Source: Ricordea florida
Lineage: Eukaryota; Cnidaria; Anthozoa; Corallimorpharia; Ricordeidae
DNA: 64,000 nucleotides
Assembly: GCA_949710005.1 (NCBI GenBank)
Contig: OX453277.1
Coordinates: 13,368,178 to 13,432,177, forward strand
Reading direction: 5' to 3'
A model generated the notes under the pieces. That model did not search any database. It was not told the origin of the DNA and saw nothing but the letters and a program-made list of their open reading frames with translations. Below, one piece after another: positions 28,449 through 34,931 of this stretch. Position numbers and translations under genes: made by a program. Numbering within the stretch: the stretch's first letter is position 1; the number at the start of each line of letters is the position of its first letter.

Positions 28449-31244
28449 CTGCTTTACCGAGAGGAATCCGAACCAGCCTCAAAATAACACCGTTGCTGGT
28501 AATGGTAGTGATATTTGTAGAGACAGTCGTGGTGATATTGGTGGTAGCAGTGGGTAGTTGTGGTAATGATATAGTGACAGTGTAGTGATATTGGTGGTAG
28601 CAGTGGGTAGTTGTGGTAATGATATAGTGACAGTGTAGTGATATTGGTGGTAGCAGTGGGTAGTTGTGGTAATGATATAGTGACAGTGTAGTGATATTGG
28701 TGGTAGCAGTGGGTAGTTGTGGTAATGATATAGTGACAGTGTAGTGATATTGGTGGTAGCAGTGGGTAGTTGTGGTGTGTGACAGTGGTAGTGGCAGCGA
28801 TAACAGTGATAGTGACAGTGGTACTGTTAACGATACCCTCTTTTGCAATGGTAATGCTGTTCGAGATTTTTTGTAATCGAGAACTGGTAGTGGTACAGTT
28901 ATCCATTGTCTGATAAAATAGTAGCGATATAGATAGCAGGGCAGTGGTTGTGGCAGCGGTGGAAGTATAATGCTAGTGTTCCTGGTAGTGATACTGTATT
29001 ATGGCAGTTGTTGTAGTCGGTCGAAGTGGTTGTGGTAATGACAGTAGCAGTTTTTGTCGCACAAGTAGTGATTGTGTTAATGGAATTGTTGTAGGGGATT
29101 TTTGTCGCAAGGCAGTAGTTGTGTCAGAGGTAGTGGTAAGTAGTGGTTTTTGTGGTTGTAGTGGTAGTGTTTGTTGTAGTGATATATACCTAGTGATTGC
29201 TCGTTTAGTTGATACTATTCTAAGTAGTTTTGTTTTTGCCTGATTTAATTACTTTGTTCTGTTTTTGTAAAAACCCTTTTAATGTGGCAAATAAATGGAT
29301 GGTTGTTGTTGTTCTTTTTGTTGTTAGAGGTTATTTTGGTAATGTTAATAAGAATTTTTGTTGCACGAGTAGAAGTTGTGTTAATCAATAATATTTTCAG
29401 AGGTAGTGTTAGTTATTTTGACAGTTAGACTAAGCAAGAGAAGCAGCGCCAGTTAAAGTACGACTTTTTATTTGTCAACAGTGTTTTTGCCGGTCCTTTA
29501 GGTACGCGGGACTTCATTTTTACGGGAGGTAATCCATATAAAAAATAACTCCTCGGAAAAACTCTCGCAATTAAGCAATTTTTGGATCAGTTTGGCTTAA
29601 TCCAGGGCCGCGCAAATTACGATTGTTCGCCCGCTTACGGTCTGTTTCTGTTTTAATCCTGTTTGGAAAATAACTTCTTGGAACAGTCCAATTGTCTTGT
29701 GAGCTGCTGATGCCTCAACTACGCGACGACGAAGCATACAGTCTTATCGGAAATTCCCCTTGTGAAGGTAATCTTTATATGATTAATGTTGATTTGTTAC
29801 CTTAATAATCCGACCACCCTCTCATTGCGACCAACGACCACTTTATCCTTTTGCTTCCCAAGTGGTTGTCAATTTATAGAACGATAAACAGTTGAATGTC
29901 CTGATGAAACCAGTTGTCAAGTTACAGACGCGAAAAATCAAACGTGTGACAACAACGAAGGGTGCTGATGTTATTCGGGGCGCGGTTCTGATTCTGTAAT
30001 CGCGACTTCTGTGAAGCTACCTTTTTAACAGTGTGTCGCCATTTAATGTAATTAACTTACTTCAACTGCAGCCATTGACTATTACGATCACAGATTTTGG
30101 CCCTGAAGTAGTTTCACTGTAAATGTCTGTAACACAACCATCTTATTGAAATCTGAGCGACATGGTATTGCAAACAGTAACGTCTAATTTCCCGTTTTTG
30201 ACAATCCACCTATTATAATGGATACAAACATCCAAAGCATGTTATTATAAAGATTTAAACTAAAGAAGATAACGAATGCTGCGAATAGATACTGGGCAGA
30301 ATTTCAAAAAAGTATATGATAGAAAAAATAATTTGGTACACATGTTTTTTATTATCAAGCAGTGAATATGCATTGATATAAGTGCAAATAACTGACTGAT
30401 GAGTCTGTCGGACTTTGTAGTTAAAATAGCAATATAACCATAAAATCACTTCACTCGATAAGTGGTATTAACACATCCAACTTGCAAGGTGGCAAATCAC
30501 GCCTTACCATTTGTTTCTCTGCTTGTTGTTTTACTACTATATTGCAAAATGTTATTATCAAACTCTATTTCATAATGATGAGGTAACGTTTATATAGCTC
30601 ATTTTACATGGACTCAGTCTCCATTTTCACATTGATTCATACCACTCAGAGCATCCATGGTTTGAAATGTCTTGGAAGAATCATAGTGCAACACTCTTCA
30701 CCTATTTTGCTCTCTAGGGGGATGGCGAGGAGACATACACCTAACTGACAGTCCTTAGCAATAAAGCAACGATTGAAACGTTTCCCTCGATAGAACTGAC
30801 CAGTCATCAATGTTTGTCATGTTTTCACAGACTTTGCTAATACATGATTGGGCTCTCCTCTTCAGTCAGTTCGTGGATAGTCACGCAAAAGCAGTCTTCC
30901 ACCCTTTTTCAGGGCAGAAATATCACTCGGCAGCAGTAATCACAACCTAAGAGCAGCTCATTAACACTGAGCCATTTGAAATGATTTCTTTACCTCTAAA
31001 AGGAACTTTGTGACGGTAATTCGAAGTAAATGTTGACAAGCACAATCTATGTGCTTATCAGCTTAGCGTACAAAATCATAGAGAACGTACCAAAGGTTTC
31101 CTCTCTGTGGACTCTCGGGTCTGTCGTGTTTGCGAGGCTTGTCGTATTTCTCTGCGTTGTATTGATAAAAGGAACGGCCCATGCAGGAACGAAAAGAAAG
31201 AGGAACAGAGTTAGTGAAGAAGTCTTCCGTAGGAAAAAACCCAT
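1817..31244 (-). CDS. Secreted multi-MAM-domain protein (spliced, 12 exons, 3' end outside window)
   Basis: A spliced gene, read right to left: 31091-31244, 26452-26589, 20760-21004, 14547-14703, 13744-13878, 12237-12484, 9490-9610, 7243-7371, 5486-5739, 4373-4538, 2552-2680, 1817-2064. The total is 2124 nt or 708 codons, open throughout, with every intron GT-AG. The product has a signal peptide (residues 1-23, cleavage expected after Ala-Trp-Ala), three Asn-Thr-Thr sequons at 28-41, MAM1 (about 53-215), MAM2 (233-388), MAM3 (401-555), a Thr/Pro-rich linker (556-582) and MAM4 from 583. MAM domains are extracellular adhesion modules of about 160-170 residues with four conserved Cys. Coral MAM/LDL-receptor-A proteins are known from skeletal organic matrix, but no LDLa module is visible here, so that role is only a possibility. 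The missing 3' end could hold other domains. Confidence 0.85.
2552..2680 (-). CDS. MAM gene exon 11: MAM4 N-terminal third
   Basis: 129 nt, phase 1 to 1, acceptor TTTCTTAG, donor GATG|GTATGT. It encodes [20 protein letters not shown] and a [11 protein letters not shown] turn, the same length as exon 8. Confidence 0.85.
2764..3113. repeat. Dispersed repeat, copy 1 (fold-back at one end)
   Basis: About 350 bp, beginning TAATGGTAATAGGACTGAG and ending TTGTTATAGTTATGAT, shared almost word for word with 6829-7221. The first 110 bp fold back on themselves (GGTAATAGGACTGAGTG against CACGAAGTCTTATTACC). The rest has a poly-A patch and a GCGCGTACTGTCC motif occurring twice. It lies 84 bp upstream of MAM exon 11. 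Confidence 0.7.
3114..3639. other. Intron sequence without recognised feature
   Basis: No exon or repeat copy recognised. A 68-codon minus-strand frame (3361-3567) has no familiar motif and no supporting splice context. Confidence 0.3.
3640..4030. repeat. Dispersed repeat, second family, copy 1
   Basis: Shared with 51513-51880. Both contain ATCCATTTTGAAATCACAGG, GATTGG(C/T)(C/T)CATAGCAGTG and a fold-back end in which TGAAATCATACGCATGATTTC is followed by its inverted partner and CTCAGTTCAATTACCATTA. The fold-back end resembles that of the repeat at 2764-3113 (GGTAAT, ACTGAGTG), so the families are probably related. Confidence 0.65.
4266..4314. repeat. 21-bp perfect inverted repeat
   Basis: Arms 4266-4286 and 4294-4314 with a 7-nt loop; the arm begins AATTGTATTGATTTTGG. 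It lies in the intron 3' of MAM exon 10. Confidence 0.8.
4373..4538 (-). CDS. MAM gene exon 10: MAM3 C-terminal third and Thr/Pro linker
   Basis: 166 nt, phase 0 in (TTTTGCAG), phase 1 out (GAGA|GTAAGA). It encodes [18 protein letters not shown], then IEFTKGAC, followed by a 27-residue linker rich in Thr, Pro and Ala (for example [18 protein letters not shown]). The linker is probably a mucin-like, O-glycosylated spacer before MAM4; the other linkers lack this composition. Confidence 0.85.
5045..5235. repeat. Tandem duplication of about 90 bp
   Basis: Two adjacent copies share ACCACAGAGAG, TGATAAT(T/C)ATAATACAGTTTG and ACAAAGTAAG(A/G)TGAGAGCTATAA, with small differences. They lie in a MAM-gene intron and have no coding potential. 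Confidence 0.75.
5486..5739 (-). CDS. MAM gene exon 9: MAM3 middle third
   Basis: 254 nt, phase 1 in (TTCCGTAG), phase 0 out (ATG|GTGAGT). It encodes [20 protein letters not shown], the core [20 protein letters not shown], and [12 protein letters not shown]. An extra Cys appears near the end of the exon (IPCNASSYM). Confidence 0.9.
6829..7221. repeat. Dispersed repeat, copy 2
   Basis: Same orientation and same ends as 2764-3113, with about 40 extra bases in the fold-back loop (an inverted CGGAC motif around 6893-6925). It stops 22 bp from the donor of MAM exon 8. Confidence 0.75.
7243..7371 (-). CDS. MAM gene exon 8: MAM3 N-terminal third
   Basis: 129 nt, phase 1 to 1, acceptor GCTTAG, donor CAAG|GTAAAA. 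It encodes [20 protein letters not shown] and a TGPNAGYNG turn. It is squeezed between two mobile elements: a repeat ending near 7221 on the donor side and the transposon starting at 7423 on the acceptor side, leaving about 50 bp for the branch site and pyrimidine tract. Confidence 0.9.
7999..8325 (+). CDS. Hypothetical plus-strand frame inside the 7.4-9.4 kb transposon
   Basis: 108 codons, convergent with the 8610-9203 frame. The sequence is hydrophilic in the middle ([15 protein letters not shown], then [17 protein letters not shown]), which looks like two helices. No known family. Convergent gene pairs are common in eukaryotic DNA transposons, which is the main reason to list it. Confidence 0.3.
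   Translation: MKEKVAKTSNNSGSCTAFSISSVPVSALASTPGDEERPLSVKSLLKQKIQGKLSTEQEFDASLCRERKQLEEWCGNLERLGFVCELISLSDRHSPFLHEEKNSIPGHP
8610..9203 (-). CDS. Hypothetical protein inside the 7.4-9.4 kb transposon
   Basis: The 197-codon frame starts 194 bp inside the right end of the element and runs inward, as expected for an element-borne gene. The N-terminal 50 residues are acidic and Ser-rich ([14 protein letters not shown]), then a Lys/Arg patch (SDRKRK) that could be a nuclear signal, then a Leu-rich, charged, probably helical part (for example [15 protein letters not shown]). No catalytic motif is visible and I do not recognise the family. It could be the first exon of a longer gene; a real product is plausible but unproven. 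Confidence 0.45.
   Translation of the reverse strand: MASESGCFSDSQSEFSSVSDELSSLESSYSESESDGSDKETRDLSGKGSKSDRKRKTLAGRTSASGSRGKIQVQTADKKVAKGLSFSEMDELSSRVFSNEEAMKVESELRQRLLKSPRLIAFDERRKFASHLTSEAQRDNFSLLITGFCRKFATLSKECYRTRVLKERKAAFSVAWMKLLANFQPGKKSQERIILER
9490..9610 (-). CDS. MAM gene exon 7: MAM2 C-terminal third
   Basis: 121 nt, phase 0 in (GTGGCAG) and phase 1 out (G|GTAAGG). It encodes [19 protein letters not shown], then VFFIKGTC, and a short tail. The 7423-9397 transposon lies 93 bp downstream in the following intron. Confidence 0.85.
10333..10765. repeat. Region rich in a CGCGAAATTAAAGT motif
   Basis: A 14-bp inverted repeat (TTAATTTCGCGATA with a 7-nt loop) opens the region. The motif CGCGAAAT and variants recur at least six times through 10765. 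It is probably an old fold-back element; the ends are unclear. Confidence 0.5.
11030..11405. repeat. 19-bp satellite (AATGTAAATGAATGTAAGT)n
   Basis: An imperfect array of a 19-bp unit, about 19 copies, with interruptions near 11220-11310. A further patch of the same unit at 11635-11695 lies beyond about 230 bp of unrelated sequence, as if something had been inserted in the array. The Tyr/His-rich minus-strand open frame here exists only because the repeat lacks stops. Confidence 0.85.
12237..12484 (-). CDS. MAM gene exon 6: MAM2 middle third
   Basis: 248 nt, phase 1 in, phase 0 out (CAG|GTAAAC). It encodes [20 protein letters not shown], the core [16 protein letters not shown], and an [13 protein letters not shown] segment. 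It is closely similar to exons 9 and 12. Confidence 0.9.
12853..12897. repeat. (ATT)n microsatellite
   Basis: Near-perfect ATT repeats with one ATG interruption. Confidence 0.9.
13109..13400. mobile_element. 292-bp MITE, PIF/Harbinger type
   Basis: Inverted ends start GGGACGGACCATTA and continue AAAGTGATGGGGG. TTA is duplicated on both sides (13106-13108 and 13401-13403), which fits the TWA target preference of PIF/Harbinger elements. The interior contains four or five direct repeats of a TGCATGAATTTTTTTT-like unit. It is non-coding. Confidence 0.8.
13420..13720. repeat. Nested fold-back sequence
   Basis: Two inverted repeats: CAATTAGACC against GGTCTAATTG (about 13471-13512) and a shorter one around GAGGACTATTACTAATAGTCCTC (13632-13654). 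AACCAATCAGATTG and AGCCAATCAGATTG also occur near the two ends. Probably a fold-back MITE; borders are not resolved. Confidence 0.5.
13744..13878 (-). CDS. MAM gene exon 5: MAM2 N-terminal third
   Basis: 135 nt, phase 1 to 1. It encodes [21 protein letters not shown] and a TGPTEDHTG turn. The donor CAAG|GTAATA is good. The acceptor (CGCGAAG) has a weak pyrimidine tract, so the left border is the least certain of the MAM exons, but frame and phase agree with exons 2, 8 and 11. Confidence 0.8.
13995..14399. mobile_element. 405-bp G-rich MITE with 9-bp target duplication
   Basis: Begins CCGGGGGGGGGGTACTCCCG and ends in the inverted form. The direct repeat CGCTAGAAC flanks it (13986-13994 and 14400-14408). 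The inside is made of short degenerate repeats of CCCTATTTAAGGA type. The same family inserted at 15916. A 9-bp duplication is typical of Mutator-like elements; assignment is inference. Confidence 0.85.
14547..14703 (-). CDS. MAM gene exon 4: MAM1 C-terminal third
   Basis: 157 nt, phase 0 in (TTTAG|GTG) and phase 1 out (CCAG|GTGAGA). It encodes [19 protein letters not shown], followed by ITFVNGTC, the classic MAM end with the fourth Cys. A tail of about 24 residues links to MAM2. Confidence 0.85.
15485..15530. repeat. (TAA)n microsatellite
   Basis: About 15 TAA units with TAG interruptions; it may be the 3' tail region of the adjacent retrotransposon on the minus strand. Confidence 0.85.
15916..16377. 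mobile_element. 462-bp G-rich MITE nested in the retrotransposon
   Basis: Begins CCCGGGGGGGTACTCCC and ends in the inverted form, with the perfect 9-bp duplication CCTTGAAAG on both sides (15907-15915 and 16378-16386). Removing it rejoins the C-terminal reverse transcriptase sequence of the host retrotransposon. The inside repeats TCTTAAACAGGGTA at least five times. Confidence 0.9.
16380..17310 (-). pseudogene. Reverse transcriptase domain of the L2/CR1-like element
   Basis: The frame 17310-17083 gives a degenerate finger/palm segment ([17 protein letters not shown]). Near 16995 the catalytic box reads [10 protein letters not shown]. The thumb side shows [14 protein letters not shown] (about 16560) and [18 protein letters not shown] (about 16480), typical of this clade. 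Frames switch several times. Beyond the MITE the segment continues with [19 protein letters not shown]. Confidence 0.8.
17905..18523 (-). pseudogene. Endonuclease domain of the L2/CR1-like element
   Basis: The frame 18523-18107 contains [20 protein letters not shown] and [20 protein letters not shown]. After a frameshift the segment [13 protein letters not shown] (catalytic Asp-Phe-Asn) and [15 protein letters not shown] follow in 18093-17905. These are conserved blocks of the exo/endonuclease/phosphatase fold that nicks target DNA for retrotransposition. The conserved Glu of the first block survives (VTE). Confidence 0.85.
18736..19188 (-). pseudogene. Probable 5' ORF region of the same retrotransposon
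   Basis: 150 open codons directly upstream of the endonuclease region and in the same strand. The N-terminus contains [12 protein letters not shown], which resembles a degraded 2A-like motif (consensus D-x-E-x-N-P-G-P) found at the start of some invertebrate non-LTR ORFs. Two key positions (Asp, Asn) and the final Pro differ, so it would not be expected to work. Identity is inferred mainly from position. Confidence 0.4.
19545..19800. repeat. Repeats of a CTCTATTAAGCGGCC motif
   Basis: The motif and variants recur (for example CCTCTATTAAGCGGCCGCCC, CCTCCATTAAGCGACCGCGG and CCTCTATTAAGCGGTAA). Weakly similar text (gaccac...gtggtt) occurs in the TA-flanked element at 60669. It is probably part of an old Tc1/pogo-like MITE. 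Confidence 0.45.
20760..21004 (-). CDS. MAM gene exon 3: MAM1 middle third
   Basis: 245 nt, phase 1 in and phase 0 out, acceptor CCCAG, donor ACG|GTGAGT. It encodes [13 protein letters not shown], then the core [10 protein letters not shown] with the third conserved Cys, and an [13 protein letters not shown] segment equivalent to the usual G-x-Q-G-x-x-W of MAM domains. The real frame differs from the longest open frame in this stretch. Confidence 0.85.
21010..22480. other. Intron stretch without recognised gene
   Basis: Several short open frames (for example 21207-21452 minus and 22105-22356 plus) have no recognisable domain and poor splice context. I see no repeat copy shared with the rest of the window. 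Confidence 0.3.
22569..23760 (+). pseudogene. THAP-domain DDE transposase relic (ISL2EU/IS5-like)
   Basis: Starts at an ATG reading [13 protein letters not shown], the Cys-x4-Cys opening of a THAP zinc finger, followed after a frameshift by [17 protein letters not shown] (THAP end). A Lys-rich coiled segment follows, then [20 protein letters not shown], and the helix-turn-helix part [20 protein letters not shown] (23240-23300). The catalytic region begins with VIKDCFEVF and [12 protein letters not shown], giving the first Asp of the DDE triad, and decays from there. The later THAP Cys is lost (VSGKH). Multiple stops and shifts; dead. It is a plus-strand insertion in the minus-strand MAM gene. 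Confidence 0.8.
24174..24448. repeat. Fold-back repeat with GGTGACGA ends
   Basis: Starts GGTGACGAATTACTCC and ends with the inverted form of GGTGACGAGTGAAATTAGGG. Both inner sides carry a TTGGCGCG/CACGCGCG-like block. A short plus-strand frame starting ATGGCGACGAAG lies inside. Probably a MITE; target duplication unresolved. Confidence 0.5.
24452..24640 (-). pseudogene. C-terminal tail of a non-LTR reverse transcriptase
   Basis: The frame contains [20 protein letters not shown], the standard closing signature of cnidarian L2/CR1-like reverse transcriptases (serine-rich, then F-x-R-x-I-P-x-W-N-x-L). It is cut upstream by the MITE at 24648. Confidence 0.7.
24648..24879. mobile_element. 232-bp MITE with CCGGTTGTTCGAA ends, copy 1
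   Basis: The terminal inverted repeat CCGGTTGTTCGAAG is matched by CTTCGAACAACCGG at the other end, with inner blocks GGTTAAGGTAACCCAGGGTT and AACCCGGGTTAAAAT. It is nearly identical along its length to 47379-47609. Non-coding. Confidence 0.8.
25051..25235. repeat. 185-bp nearly perfect palindrome (fold-back element)
   Basis: The outer arms read AGCAATAGATCACACTTTCT and continue ATGGGTTTACCGGCG, matched in inverted form at the right end. The arms converge on a short centre near 25140 (CACGAGCCGAAGGCGAGTG). Degraded pieces of the same family occur at 26365-26440 and 37370-37535. Extruded, it would form a hairpin of about 85 bp. Confidence 0.85.
26452..26589 (-). CDS. MAM gene exon 2: MAM1 N-terminal third
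   Basis: 138 nt, phase 1 to phase 1. It carries the MAM opening signature [10 protein letters not shown] followed by SDDFDW and a TGPAADRSG stretch, matching the usual C-x-F-x(5)-C-x-W start and the T-G-P turn. The acceptor is TTGTAG and the donor G|GTTAGT. A fragment of the fold-back family described at 25051-25235 lies just downstream (26365-26440), 12 bp from the donor. Confidence 0.85.
26600..28400. other. Intron 1 of the MAM gene, unannotated part
   Basis: No exon, RNA gene or clear repeat copy recognised. Short inverted motifs occur around 26700-26790 (AAATTTTTCAAAG against CTTTGAAAAATTT), which could be a small fold-back element. Confidence 0.3.
28415..28447. repeat. (ATT/ATC)n microsatellite
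   Basis: Short run of ATT and ATC triplets next to the minisatellite at 28532. Confidence 0.8.
28532..28785. repeat. 53-bp minisatellite, four full copies and a partial
   Basis: Units start at 28532, 28585, 28638, 28691 and 28744 with GTGATATTGGTGGTAGCAGT and are identical over the full copies. Because 53 is not a multiple of three and the unit has no minus-strand stop, it gives long open frames in two minus-strand phases with the same peptide repeats; these are not genes. Looser GTAGTGGTA-type sequence continues to about 29250. Confidence 0.95.
29260..31090. other. Intron 1 of the MAM gene, unannotated part
   Basis: Nothing recognised. A short stretch around 29815-29890 (CGACCAC, GACCACTTT) resembles the AAGTGACCAC-type repeats at 60669-61272. 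Confidence 0.3.
31091..31244 (-). CDS. MAM gene exon 1: signal peptide
   Basis: Starts at ATG 31242-31244 and ends in phase 1 at a strong donor (G|GTACGT). It encodes 51 residues: a basic start (residues 1-7), a hydrophobic Leu/Phe core (11-20) and an Ala-Trp-Ala cleavage site, then a mature N-terminus with three Asn-Thr-Thr sequons. It was joined to the 26.5-kb exon because the phases match and the orientation and spacing fit. An additional small exon between them cannot be excluded. Confidence 0.7.
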
Positions 31245-31300
31245 CTTCTATCGACAGCTAAACGACCCTACTAATGTCTAACCTCTGGGTCTCATCATTT

Positions 31301-31307
31301 CCTTATA
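31301..31307 (-). promoter_or_regulatory. Possible TATA box of the MAM gene
   Basis: TATAAGG on the minus strand, 57 bp upstream of the signal-peptide ATG. This would place a start site near 31275 and give a short leader. Based on sequence and position only. Confidence 0.25.
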
Positions 31308-31309
31308 TC

Positions 31310-33240
31310 ATACCGTAGGGGGCTTTTTAATGTTTGTTTTCCGGTATGCCAACTATGAAAATGATGACAGGCGACGGCATGGCTCGTTTTATAGCGAGCC
31401 TACGGACCGTAATAAACTATCGATTTCGATTAAGGACTCCAAAATTGGGCCCAAGCAGTTGAAGATTTAATATGATGTCAACACCATAAAACATCTGCAA
31501 ATGTAAAATATTTAGTTTTAAAAATTACCAGCTCATTTCCGCGCATCTCGGTAAAGAAAGTTAACTAACAGGACAAAGCAAGCTGCGCTCAAGACACATG
31601 AACCGTTCTACATGTGAATTGTCATCGAAACACAATAGCTTAAGTTCATAGGGTGCTGGACGTCACGGGAAACAGAAACAACACTTTGTTAAGTACGGTC
31701 TGTATATGCGGTGACAGTCTGTCTTTCCTTGAGGAAGTGAGGGTCGATCCGGCCGTACTTGGCACAATGCTGTTTGTTTTACCCTCAAATCCAAGTTTTT
31801 ATTGTGTACATGGTGGGAAAAGAGTACGAAAGCAAACAAATCAATTAATCATCATAAGGATGGTCCATTGTACATATGTCATCTTCGTTCGCTCTAAAAT
31901 TTACTATTTTATGATCCATTTCTTTACGCCAAAGACGATATTATGCTCACAAGAATTGTCTAAATTGCCAAGGCAAACAGCAGATGACAACTACAGGGGC
32001 TACAGTCCCTTTTAGTCGCGGCAGGGAGCCGCATATAAGCCGTCAGTCGATAGTTTAGAACAGATGGTTTGTAGATGAATTGTGTTACATCAAGGGCGAT
32101 TTTGTCGTCTTGGGGAACGTAGGCTGAATTGCCATGTTTAACATGACTACGTGAGTGATTGATTTTCCAGCTAGTCTACTTACAATCCTCGTCTTTTTCC
32201 TGTTTTTAATATTGCAGACATTGGACTCTTTCATCTGTCAGACCTGAGCAGAACATTCTAGAAGTCAAGGTCATCGTTTAACGGTCAGTGTTGAGCTGAT
32301 ACCCAATAGGATTCTCGTCCAAAAGTTTCAAATTTCTAAAAACCTGAGAATAACATAATTGGAGTCTCAATTTACCATCTCAGCTTCGCCATCAGTCTGT
32401 GGTGAAAACCACGAAACCTATTTATTTAAGAGCTAATTAACAGTAGTTTTATGTTATGTGAAAATGAAGTTTTCCGGTTGTTTTCGTTCACTTTTTGTAT
32501 GCGGTATACGTTTGAGAAATAAGGCGGATTGTAGGTGGTAATTGTAGGAAGGTCTCAAGCCGGACAAAGCGCTTTTTAGGGTTCAAATTTGGTCCAATTC
32601 TTATAAATAGCCGCAAGCACCGCTATGTTGCTATAGAGGGGAGATTAGTCGCCCCAGTGGTAAGTAAATAAAACACGATATTGTTTAAGGTGGTGGGCTA
32701 AACAAGGCAAAGCCAAGGAAGAAGGGAAAGATGATTTGTACTTTGGATTATTAATTATAATTAGGAACTTTTGTAGGGCCAATGATGGCTACGTGCCTGT
32801 GTGATGGGGAGGCGGGGGGTGGGGGTGGGGGCTGGCCGGGGGAGCTGGGAGCGGAGGAAGAGCACCTTAAGCTTCTTACCTAGCTAAATCCAATCTCTCG
32901 TCCTTCATCTGATACCATATTTTTGATCACAACAACTTTCATACCGTCCACTGAAAAATGGATCCCCTTTCACAAAACTACTTCAGATATTTAAATTTAT
33001 TGTAACTCCTGAAATTGGCCAACAAGTTTCTAAATTCAATTTAGTTTCTAAACAAGTCGCTCAATTGCCGTTTCCATGTTGCGTCGGAAGCAGCCACGAG
33101 ATATCAGAGCTCGAGAGTGTTTGTTCGAAATGTTTTCTTAGTGAAAGGCTTTCTTAATACGTAAACAAAGGATTTACTTAGCCTACACATACTTCCTATC
33201 GTGAAATTCATTCCCATTTCACAGAACTGTAGCCTGGAAA
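31310..33240. other. Intergenic region upstream of the MAM gene
   Basis: No gene recognised. A 120-codon plus-strand frame (31653-32015) has no known motif. A G-rich patch (32805-32850) is present. Promoter elements of the MAM gene could lie at the left side. Confidence 0.3.
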
Positions 33241-33247
33241 ATAAATA

Positions 33248-33536
33248 AACTTTATTTGAGTGTCAACTGTATGTAGCACTGACGCACTAATTGGGGACAC
33301 TGTAAAGCACAAATGAAATGAAATCATATTAAATTAAATTAAATCAAATCAAATCAGATCAAATGTTGGCTTTTGTGGAGAGGGGAAAACCGGAGTACCC
33401 GGAGAAAAACCTCTCGGAGTCAGAGTAGAGAACCAAACAAACTCAGCCCACGTATGACGCCGGAGCCGGGAATCGAACCCGCGGGACACATTGGTGGAAG
33501 GCGAGTGCTCTCACCACTGCGCCAACCCTGCTCCCC
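33248..33536 (-). mobile_element. tRNA-derived SINE, family A, copy 1
   Basis: On the minus strand it starts GGGGAGCAGGGTTGGCGCAG, contains an A-box-like TGGCGCAGTGGTGAGAGCA and a B-box-like GGTTCGATTCCCGG, then an AACC-rich body (GGTTTTTCTCCGGGTACTCC) and an ATTTGATTT-type tail. The same structure occurs at 49674-49971. Possible 8-bp duplication AAAT(A/G)AAT on the two sides. Confidence 0.85.
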
Positions 33537-33889
33537 AAATGAATGGCGCTCCTCTCGGTCATATTCTCTTTATACCTTTGTATGAATGGATTTATGAGCC
33601 AGTAAACTGGAAAGTACTAATCTACATGCCGGGTCTACGTTTATTACACGTGATAGGTTCGTTAGGCTTGAATATTTTCCAACCTTTCAGTTATCATTAA
33701 GTTTGATCCAATAAAAGCCTCATAAGTTTATGTGACCTTTATTAGTAGACGGCTGCTTTGAAGTTTGAGGCATGGATTTAAGATGGCACACCCAAATGAA
33801 GAGAAGTCATTTCACAGAAAACAGCAGATCAGTCTCGCGGTATCTTAACAGTTGTCTGTTTAATATCTACATCAACGCATCGTTGACTT

Positions 33890-34850
33890 GCATTGCATTG
33901 CATTGTTTAATATCTAATGATCAACGATCTACCATCTGTACCTAAGGTAGGGTCGCTAGAGTGCTATGTTGATGATACTCAGTTATACCTCTCATTTCCT
34001 GTACGTGATGCCACCTTAGCCTCAGCTTAGCTGACAGAAGATCTTAGGAACTTAGCCACATGGTGTTGTAAAAACAGTCTACTCATTAAACAAAACAAAA
34101 TTTCTGGTTCTGGGAACTCCGCAGTTGCTGATGAAGATACCAGATGATCTAAGCATTACACTACTCAGCAAGGTGATTACATCATCCAAGTCTGCGAAAA
34201 ACCTGGGGGTTACAATGGACTGTACTTTAACGTACGACGAACATATAACTCAATTAACTTCGAAACGTATAGGTAGCCTTTGTCAAATAAATCGCGTAAA
34301 ATACCTGTTTGATAGGCGTACGTTGATCACTATAATCAATTCTCTCGTATTCAGTAAATTGTTGTATTGTTCATCAGTATGGGCTAATACTACCAATAAA
34401 AACATCGAGCTATTACAGTCAGTGCAAAATTTTGCAGCCCGGATAGTTTCTGGAACGAGGAAATTCGATCATGTTACACCTATTCTGCCAATTGTTAAAC
34501 AACTTGAGGTTAGGGATGCTACCATGGTATTTAAATGCTTAAATGGACTCGCACCTCCATATGTTTGTCAGAAGTTTAAAACCAGATCGGAAGTGCACAA
34601 CTGCAACACTAGGAATAAGGACCGCCTACATATACCACTCTGTAGGACGGCTGCAGGTCAGCGCGCGTTTACCTTTAGAGGCCAAAGTCTGTGGAATAGT
34701 CTCCCAGACGAGTTTAAGTCTATCACTAATTTAGATGTATTTAAGGTTGAAATAAAACAGCATTTTTAAGGGTACTTTTAAATAATTAAGTTTTAGATCT
34801 TTGACATTGTAAATTAAGCTGAAAAGCCTTTTTGAGGAGATTAATAAAGT
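33890..34850 (+). pseudogene. Reverse transcriptase fragment of a non-LTR retrotransposon
   Basis: The upstream part contains VGSLECYVDDTQLYLSF, the YVDD catalytic box, with one internal stop (TAG near 34028) and a frameshift before 34125. The 214-codon frame 34125-34769 continues with AKNLGVTMDCTLTYDEHI, LLYCSSVWANT, LLQSVQNFAARIVSG and the closing RGQSLWNSLPDEFKSI. It is a 5'-truncated L2/CR1-like copy. Its 3' end runs into AATAAAG and an ATT microsatellite, the usual tail of such elements. Confidence 0.85.
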
Positions 34851-34851
34851 T

Positions 34852-34855
34852 ATTA

Positions 34856-34931
<76 letters not shown>

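Noticed and set aside
28408..28906. Two overlapping minus-strand ORFs with Tyr/His/Thr peptide repeats
   Set aside because: The same peptide repeats turn up in both frames because the 53-bp unit shifts phase at each copy; low complexity, not a gene.
33400..33536. tRNA gene on the minus strand
   Set aside because: A- and B-box-like sequences are present, but the arms do not fold into a proper cloverleaf and the element has a SINE body and tail.
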